From Candidatus Binatia bacterium (GTDB lineage Bacteria > Desulfobacterota_B > Binatia > UBA9968 > JAJDTQ01): a DNA stretch of 10,243 bases. The stretch spans positions 1 through 10,243 of the forward strand of contig JAJDTQ010000178.1 in the NCBI GenBank assembly GCA_022827045.1. The letters are read 5' to 3'. The notes under the pieces were generated by a model. It searched no databases and was not told the DNA's origin. It worked only from the letters and a program-made list of their open reading frames with translations. Each line of letters starts with the position of its first letter. The stretch's first letter is position 1. Shown here piece after piece: positions 7,682-10,243 of the stretch. The translations under genes were made by a program, and so were the position numbers.

Positions 7682-7948
7682 AACTAGTTGATATATTTGT
7701 ATTTTATAGGGATCATCAGAGCTCTGGATCGCCAAACGGCGCTCCTTGACGTAAGCATACTGTAAGCGGAGTCACTCCAATTTGCGCGCGTCCTAGCGCG
7801 GCTCTGTCTGTCCCGCCAATCCTCCAACACCGATCTACTGTCACGCGGCTTCACCAAGCCGGTCCAGCCCCGCGGCTCCCGTCCGAACAGTCCGCTCCAT
7901 ATCCTCAAACGGAGCAACACACGCGACTTCGAAGCCAGCTCAAACTTC
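7682..7948. other. Intergenic region upstream of hyuA with clustered symmetrical sites
   Basis: This gap separates hyuA from the end of the metalloprotease gene, both on the minus strand. From the hyuA side it holds an AT-rich run with TATAAAAT on the minus strand (7701-7708), and a GTAAGC direct repeat at 7751-7756 and 7762-7767, 11 bp apart. It also holds the perfect 11-bp palindrome GGAGT-C-ACTCC at 7768-7778 and a small hairpin CGCGC (7785-7789)/GCGCG (7796-7800). The rest, 7801-7948, shows nothing I recognise and no T-tailed terminator for the metalloprotease gene. An open frame of 102 codons crosses the region but has no family features. Confidence 0.45.
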
Positions 7949-9469
7949 CTACCTTGTACCGCCAAACGCCCCGCGTATTTTCTCCATATCATCGCTCAGG
8001 ATGCCAGCGACCTCCTCATGATTCGGACCGTAAAATCCTCCCGTCACGTTCCCATCCGTGTCCACGAATCCACTCTCCGCGACCGTCACACCATACGCCA
8101 AACTCGGCCTCCTCCATCCCACCAAATGAGCCTGCCCCTCCACATCTCGCACCGTTCGGAGGTCGGTAAACTCTACTGTCCCGTCCAGATCATCAGCTGA
8201 CAACGTAACTTGCGCATTACCAAACACAGGAGCATATCTGGCAAGATCGGCTGCCAGCAAAGACCCATTCCACGTCAACGTCCCCGTATGTGCTATAGCA
8301 AAATCGCTGGCGGAACGAGTGCCGAACACATTTGCCTCCACTACGATACGATCGGTTATGTGGTATGTGGAAAAAGCCATGGTCCTTGCCGCCAGGACTT
8401 CCCATGCTGAATGCTCCGCCCATGCACCGTAGCTGTATTGCTCAGGCTCCGTGGGATACGAGTTCTCCACGGTGTAGCCGATGTCCCTCATGAAAGCGAA
8501 ATCCATTTCATGAGGAATCTCAATGTCATTGCCGCAATAAGACATGATCATTACGCAAGCACCCAAGTGGCCAAAATCCGTTTCGCCGTCCAACTCCTGG
8601 AAAGGCACGTACCTGCCCCCATTAGCCGCAGTCAACGCTGGCCCGGTCCAGACTCCCCGATCAAAGTCCACATAACGGGCAATCAAATCCGCCGCATACC
8701 TTGGATCCGCGTCCGGACCGAAGTCCAATTCTGAGGCAGAATGTCCAATTGCGTGTCCTATTTCATGCGAGGCGATGTGAGCCAGCCAGTCCCGCCCAAG
8801 ATTAATTGTCGCTGCCGCTATATCGACAGTTGCCGTCCTCACCGTAAAATTGTCCCCTACCGTTTGAACGTTGCGGAAAACTGCGGAAGAAGTCCCCCAA
8901 CGAGGGTTATCGTAGTCAGAACGAACTTGTATTAGTATTCCGTCCACGTCACGTGGGATAATGCGCCCATCGGGAGTTCTTCCGAGCCCTGTCGCCACTT
9001 CGTCATACGATAGGTGTGGGCCAAGCACATCCCTCAGCCTATAGGACCAAGACTTTCCCGCCCTCTCCAGGGCTCCTTGCACGTGGTCCGGTAACTGATC
9101 AAAATAATCGGTGAAATCAATATCTATCGTGTCAGTCGGTCCTGACATCTGCTGCCCGTAAGTGATACCGTCCTTCGAGTCCAAAATGGTGTAGTTGGAC
9201 GCATAGAACCCCGCGATGCGTGGAAGAGCACCGCCTTTTTCGAGGCCAAAGTAGGATCTTATGGGTGCGGTTGGTTTCCATGTGTCCCGAATATCTACAC
9301 CCGCAATATTACGGACACCAGACGGGTCAAGAACATAACCGTTACCCCCGCTACCTCCACCACCGCACGCGGATAGAACCGTCAAAACCACCACAATACA
9401 ACAGCAAATGGTGGCAGCTGAGGCCATTGTTCTTCTCTTTTCATGTCTGAAACCTATTTTCACATCCAT
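7949..9469 (-). CDS. Lipoprotein with metzincin-like metalloprotease domain fused to a TbpB-like beta-barrel
   Basis: This 506-residue protein opens with a basic n-region (KRR, 11-13), a hydrophobic core and lipobox VLSAC, so Cys35 should be lipidated after signal peptidase II cleavage. A flexible GGGGSGG linker follows. The middle (about 115-340) looks like a zinc metalloprotease: HEIGH at 235-239 within HEIGHAIGHS, and an MIMSY Met-turn at 307-311 between Cys305 and Cys312. The C-terminal part (about 345-506) starts YSYGAWAEHSAWEV, contains TGTLTWNGSL and ends GGFYGPNHEEVAG...GAFGGTR, the signature of transferrin-binding-protein-B-like lipoprotein barrels. Such lipoproteins can be surface-exposed through Slam translocators; none is in view. 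The zinc motif lacks His at its usual third position. The start at 9469 gives the best signal peptide; ATG 9427 is an alternative. G+C is lower than in the catabolic genes. It may be transferred, with an IS3 remnant directly upstream. Confidence 0.85.
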   Translation of the reverse strand: MDVKIGFRHEKRRTMASAATICCCIVVVLTVLSACGGGGSGGNGYVLDPSGVRNIAGVDIRDTWKPTAPIRSYFGLEKGGALPRIAGFYASNYTILDSKDGITYGQQMSGPTDTIDIDFTDYFDQLPDHVQGALERAGKSWSYRLRDVLGPHLSYDEVATGLGRTPDGRIIPRDVDGILIQVRSDYDNPRWGTSSAVFRNVQTVGDNFTVRTATVDIAAATINLGRDWLAHIASHEIGHAIGHSASELDFGPDADPRYAADLIARYVDFDRGVWTGPALTAANGGRYVPFQELDGETDFGHLGACVMIMSYCGNDIEIPHEMDFAFMRDIGYTVENSYPTEPEQYSYGAWAEHSAWEVLAARTMAFSTYHITDRIVVEANVFGTRSASDFAIAHTGTLTWNGSLLAADLARYAPVFGNAQVTLSADDLDGTVEFTDLRTVRDVEGQAHLVGWRRPSLAYGVTVAESGFVDTDGNVTGGFYGPNHEEVAGILSDDMEKIRGAFGGTR

Positions 9470-9502
9470 CTCCCCGTACAGGAGAGCTTGTGACCGACAA
9501 GC
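9470..9502 (-). promoter_or_regulatory. Tandem hairpins in the leader of the metalloprotease gene
   Basis: In the mRNA sense, GCTTGT (9497-9502) pairs with ACAAGC (9486-9491) around CGGTC. Immediately after, CTCTCC (9481-9486) can pair with GGGGAG (9470-9475), one G-U pair included, around TGTAC. The second stem abuts the ATG at 9469 and contains the only purine-rich ribosome-binding candidate, so it could limit translation from this start. The two stems share one base and cannot both be complete. Chance pairing is possible. Confidence 0.3.
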
Positions 9503-9508
9503 CTACTA

Positions 9509-10064
<556 letters not shown>

Positions 10065-10065
<1 letters not shown>

Positions 10066-10243
10066 CACGTCCCGCGGCGGTCGAGCTCCGCCTGGGCGAA
10101 AAAGCCGCCGCCTTGCGCAACTCAAACTGCTTCCGGCGGTCGGCTTCGCACCCCGTATTGTGCCCGGCCTGTAGCCGTGGACGCGCGGCAAAACGAACCG
10201 CAAGCTATCCACCGATCCCCACTTCATCGACAAGGTGCGGGGC
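10065..10243 (-). pseudogene. IS3-family orfA remnant, partial
   Basis: On the minus strand, pieces of an OrfA C-terminal region appear in different frames. GSVDSLR and RPGT near the window edge resemble the helix-turn-helix exit of OrfA proteins. A shortened coiled-coil segment RRKQFELRKAAAF is followed, after a one-base shift at a run of five T (10099-10103 region), by FAQAELDRRGT and a TGA at 10065-10067. Intact relatives read along the lines of ENAELRRANEILKAAxAFF, so several residues seem lost. The T-run could mimic a programmed frameshift site, but the other lesions argue for decay. The 5' part is outside the window. Confidence 0.5.

Noticed and set aside
6131..7687. 518-codon open frame antisense to hyuA
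   Set aside because: It covers a strongly supported HyuA sequence and has the His/Gly/Arg-rich make-up of a shadow frame.
7684..7992. 102-codon minus-strand frame in the intergenic region
   Set aside because: It starts inside the metalloprotease gene, has no ribosome binding site or recognisable motif, and is very Arg- and Ser-rich; chance is more likely.

Overview
This is a GC-rich bacterial window: a sampled line inside hyuA is 46/60 G+C. Genes start at Shine-Dalgarno motifs and the set is typical of a catabolically versatile, Proteobacteria-like genome. Similar amidase, hydantoinase and NMT1-type binding-protein neighbourhoods are common in soil and host-associated proteobacterial and Tectomicrobia-like genomes, but nothing here fixes the taxon. 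No tRNA, rRNA or CRISPR array was seen.

Layout. (1) 1-246, + strand: the last 81 codons of an unrecognised gene cut by the window edge. (2) 273-330: a nested palindromic repeat in the convergent gap that follows. (3) 352-1272, - strand: an NMT1/THI5-like solute-binding protein with no signal peptide. (4) 1515-2960, + strand: an amidase-signature hydrolase with an intact Lys-Ser-Ser triad. (5) 2966-3706, - strand: a dienelactone-hydrolase-family enzyme, tail to tail with the amidase. (6) 3793-5553 and 5558-7681, - strand: hyuB and hyuA, the two halves of a hydantoinase/5-oxoprolinase-type enzyme, separated by 4 nt. (7) 7682-7948: an intergenic region with AT-rich and symmetrical sites upstream of hyuA. 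(8) 7949-9469, - strand: a lipoprotein combining a metzincin-like metalloprotease domain with a C-terminal transferrin-binding-protein-B-like beta-barrel. (9) 9509-10243, - strand: a decayed IS3-family insertion sequence that runs off the right edge.

How it fits together. Regions 3 to 6 look like a scavenging and catabolic neighbourhood. HyuA/HyuB would open or hydrolyse a cyclic amide or imide, or carboxylate a small substrate. The amidase could hydrolyse a linear amide, the DLH-like enzyme a lactone or ester, and the binding protein could recognise a small, perhaps nitrogenous, ligand. The substrate cannot be read from the sequence. Only hyuA-hyuB, possibly with the DLH gene, looks like one transcription unit.

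The right-hand 2.5 kb differs: sampled lines in the metalloprotease gene are 28/60 and 31/60 G+C, and a broken IS3 element lies directly upstream of it. This suggests an accessory, probably transferred, segment. The protease-barrel fusion, with a spacing anomaly in its zinc motif, is the most interesting item in the window.
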